The position numbers and the translations under genes were made by a program. Shown here piece after piece: positions 54,587 through 56,036 of a stretch of DNA of 56,036 bases (position 1 is its first letter; each line of letters starts with the position of its first letter). Below the pieces are notes generated by a model that was given only the letters and a program-made list of their open reading frames with translations, ran no database searches and was not told where the DNA came from. Location of the stretch: the NCBI GenBank assembly GCA_003224235.1, contig QHYU01000148.1, positions 1 to 56,036 of the forward strand, read 5' to 3'. The DNA comes from Acidobacteriota bacterium. GTDB lineage: Bacteria > Acidobacteriota > Terriglobia > Acidiferrales > UBA7541.

Positions 54587-55600
54587 ATGGGTTGGCTCGA
54601 GCAGACAATCCGTCGCTATGAACACCGCCGCTGGACGAAGGACGATAACCGCCGCGTCCTCCCGTTTGAGTGGGGCCTCGAGCATATCGGTGGGCAGGCC
54701 GATGAACCTGACCCACGTGGATTCCTGAACCGATGGGCCGAAAGCACTCTCGCGCGCAGCGACGAATGGTTTGCCACTACACCGGCAGACGACTACCGCC
54801 TTGCCGACGGCGTGCTCAATTTCTCGAGCGCCATCGAGTCGCCTTGGCCAGCGAACAACCTGGTGCACGCGCGATTCTTTCCGGCCAGGAACTCCGGACC
54901 GGCAGTGGTCCTGCTGCCCAACTGGAACGCCAAGTGGGACGGTCAGTTGGACCTCTGCCGCTGGTTGAACCGTCTCGGGATTACCGTGTTGCGTCTGAGC
55001 CTGCCCTATCACGACCGGCGCGCCGTCCCCGGCCACGAGCGCGCCGACTACTTGGTGGGCCCCAACATCGGACTCACGCTCCAGGCTAACCGCCAGGCGG
55101 TCACGGACGCCCGGCGCTGCCTGCAGTGGCTCGACGAGCGTGGCTACACGCGCCTCGGCATTCTAGGGACCAGCATCGGCTCTTCGATCAGCTTCATCAC
55201 GCTGGCCCACGAACCGGCTTTGCGCGCGGGGGCGTTTCTGCACGTTTCCACCTACTTCGGAGACGTGGTGCGCACCGGCATGACGACGATGCACGTCTGG
55301 GAAAGCCTGCGCACCAAGGTTAGCCCCGATGAGTTGCGGCGCTTCTGGGCGCCGATCAGCCCATTCCCCTACATCGAGCGCGTCAAGCACAGCAGAAAAC
55401 GCTGCCTGATGGTCAGCGGGCGTTACGACCCAACGTTCTGGCCCGAGTTCTCTGAGCAGATTCTGGAAACACTGCGCACAAACGGCGTCCAACACGAGAC
55501 CCTGGTGCTGCCCTGCGGCCACTACTCGCTCGAATTGCCCCCGTTCAGCTATCTCGCCGGCTACCGCCTCGGCACGTTCTTCTTCCAATCCCTGGCGTAG
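54587..55600 (+). CDS. alpha/beta hydrolase
   Basis: This 337-residue protein has an alpha/beta hydrolase core. A strand with AVVLLPNWNAKWDG gives the oxyanion region, the nucleophile Ser sits in LGILGTSIGSSIS (GxSxG), an Asp candidate is in MVSGRYDPTFWPE, and the His is probably in VLPCGHYSLELPPF. There is no signal peptide and the substrate is unknown. The N-terminal 100 residues before the core are unusual and rich in aromatic and charged residues. The strong promoter at 54542 supports ATG 54587 over the longer upstream frame. Confidence 0.82.
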   Translation: MGWLEQTIRRYEHRRWTKDDNRRVLPFEWGLEHIGGQADEPDPRGFLNRWAESTLARSDEWFATTPADDYRLADGVLNFSSAIESPWPANNLVHARFFPARNSGPAVVLLPNWNAKWDGQLDLCRWLNRLGITVLRLSLPYHDRRAVPGHERADYLVGPNIGLTLQANRQAVTDARRCLQWLDERGYTRLGILGTSIGSSISFITLAHEPALRAGAFLHVSTYFGDVVRTGMTTMHVWESLRTKVSPDELRRFWAPISPFPYIERVKHSRKRCLMVSGRYDPTFWPEFSEQILETLRTNGVQHETLVLPCGHYSLELPPFSYLAGYRLGTFFFQSLA

Positions 55601-55743
55601 ATCCTTTGCCGCTTGGAGACGCCGAAATAGGTCGTGGTTCGCCTGCTCTCGTTGTCTGAACTCGATGACAATGCCGCGAGAGATGATCGCTTCGATCAAC
55701 TAGGGCGGTGGCAGGGTGTGAGCTTTTTTTCAAACGCAAAGCC

Positions 55744-55766
55744 GGCGCGAGGGCATGCCCTGCGCC
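55744..55766. terminator. hairpin between convergent genes
   Basis: GGCGC (55744-55748) and GCGCC (55762-55766) enclose the perfect palindrome AGGGCATGCCCT (55750-55761) with one bulged base. It sits between the hydrolase gene and the end of hutH and could act on both strands; T-tracts are weak. Confidence 0.4.
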
Positions 55767-55799
55767 CCGCAACAAGCAGGGCGCGACAGCGGCGTAAGT

Positions 55800-56036
55800 C
55801 TAGTTCAGAAGTTTCTGGAAGGCAGCTTCAGAGATGACGTGTGCTATTGCGCCGATGTCGGAAGCGAGTGCGCGGTCCGCGTTCACTCTTGGCGACACCG
55901 ACCGCACTATCTCGTAAGCCTTCTGGGCCTCGGCGCCAGTGCGCAGCGGGGCCAGCAAATCGATGCCCTGGCATGCGGCAAGCAGCTCGATGGCGAGAAT
56001 GTTGCGCAGGTTATCGAGCATGGGCCGCAGCCGCCG
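55800..56036 (-). CDS. hutH: histidine ammonia-lyase, C-terminal end
   Basis: The last 78 codons of a gene that continues beyond the window. MLDNLRNILAIELLAACQGI, DLLAPLRTG and DRALASDIGAIAHVISEAAF match the C-terminal helices of HutH, which deaminates histidine to urocanate. The MIO-forming Ala-Ser-Gly lies outside the window, so a related aromatic lyase cannot be excluded, though histidine ammonia-lyase is the best fit. Confidence 0.8.
   Translation of the reverse strand, partial: RRLRPMLDNLRNILAIELLAACQGIDLLAPLRTGAEAQKAYEIVRSVSPRVNADRALASDIGAIAHVISEAAFQKLLN

Overview
The window reads as part of the chromosome of an Acidobacteriota bacterium. The GC content is high and genes are densely packed. 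One gene (29239-31002) belongs to the VWFA-related family that is characteristic of Acidobacteria. A bacillithiol enzyme (BshC), a low-specificity threonine aldolase, an M2 peptidase and an M61 peptidase with a PDZ domain fit the same group. Identification is by reading translated motifs only, without any database search.

Layout. 1-4200: end of an HtrA protease, a small peptidoglycan-binding protein, an aldehyde dehydrogenase and a quinone oxidoreductase. 4390-5949 (minus): an ArsR repressor overlapping an SRPBCC gene, a 44-codon relic of a second SRPBCC gene and a secreted protein; a palindromic operator lies across the arsR start. 6119-10653 (minus): AceE, a methyltransferase and an XRE regulator. 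11001-11978: a lactate/malate dehydrogenase-like enzyme. 11979-13431: a decayed mobile-element scar with VirB3, the VirB4 N-terminus fused in frame to IS21 IstA debris, and a truncated small gene. 14173-17077: the heat-shock operon hrcA-grpE-dnaJ. 17262-19821: rsmE, an envelope protein and a glycosyltransferase; a perfect 79-bp inverted repeat copied from the glycosyltransferase gene disrupts rsmE. 19946-26164: LepB, CarA-CarB and a DapA-like aldolase.

26414-29232 is the most accessory-looking part. Two inverted, about 80% identical APH-fold proteins point away from each other around 684 bp of hairpin-rich noncoding DNA, and both lack the usual catalytic aspartate. 29239-48794 is mostly metabolic: VWFA protein, BshC, class I aldolase, YjbQ, HemW (with an in-frame palindromic insert), threonine aldolase, M2 peptidase, acyl-CoA dehydrogenase, MeaB, MTA phosphorylase with a PfkB kinase, MgtC, and LdcA-Mpl for murein-peptide recycling followed by an M61 peptidase. 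49035-56036: PlsC, then a minus-strand set of prepilin peptidase, histidine kinase, coiled-coil protein and NtrC-type regulator, then an alpha/beta hydrolase and the end of HutH.

Recurring signals: several starts lie only 5-11 bases after a good -10 box, which suggests leaderless or near-leaderless mRNAs. Pyrimidine-rich degenerate repeats sit shortly upstream of several plus-strand genes. No rRNA, tRNA or CRISPR array was recognised.
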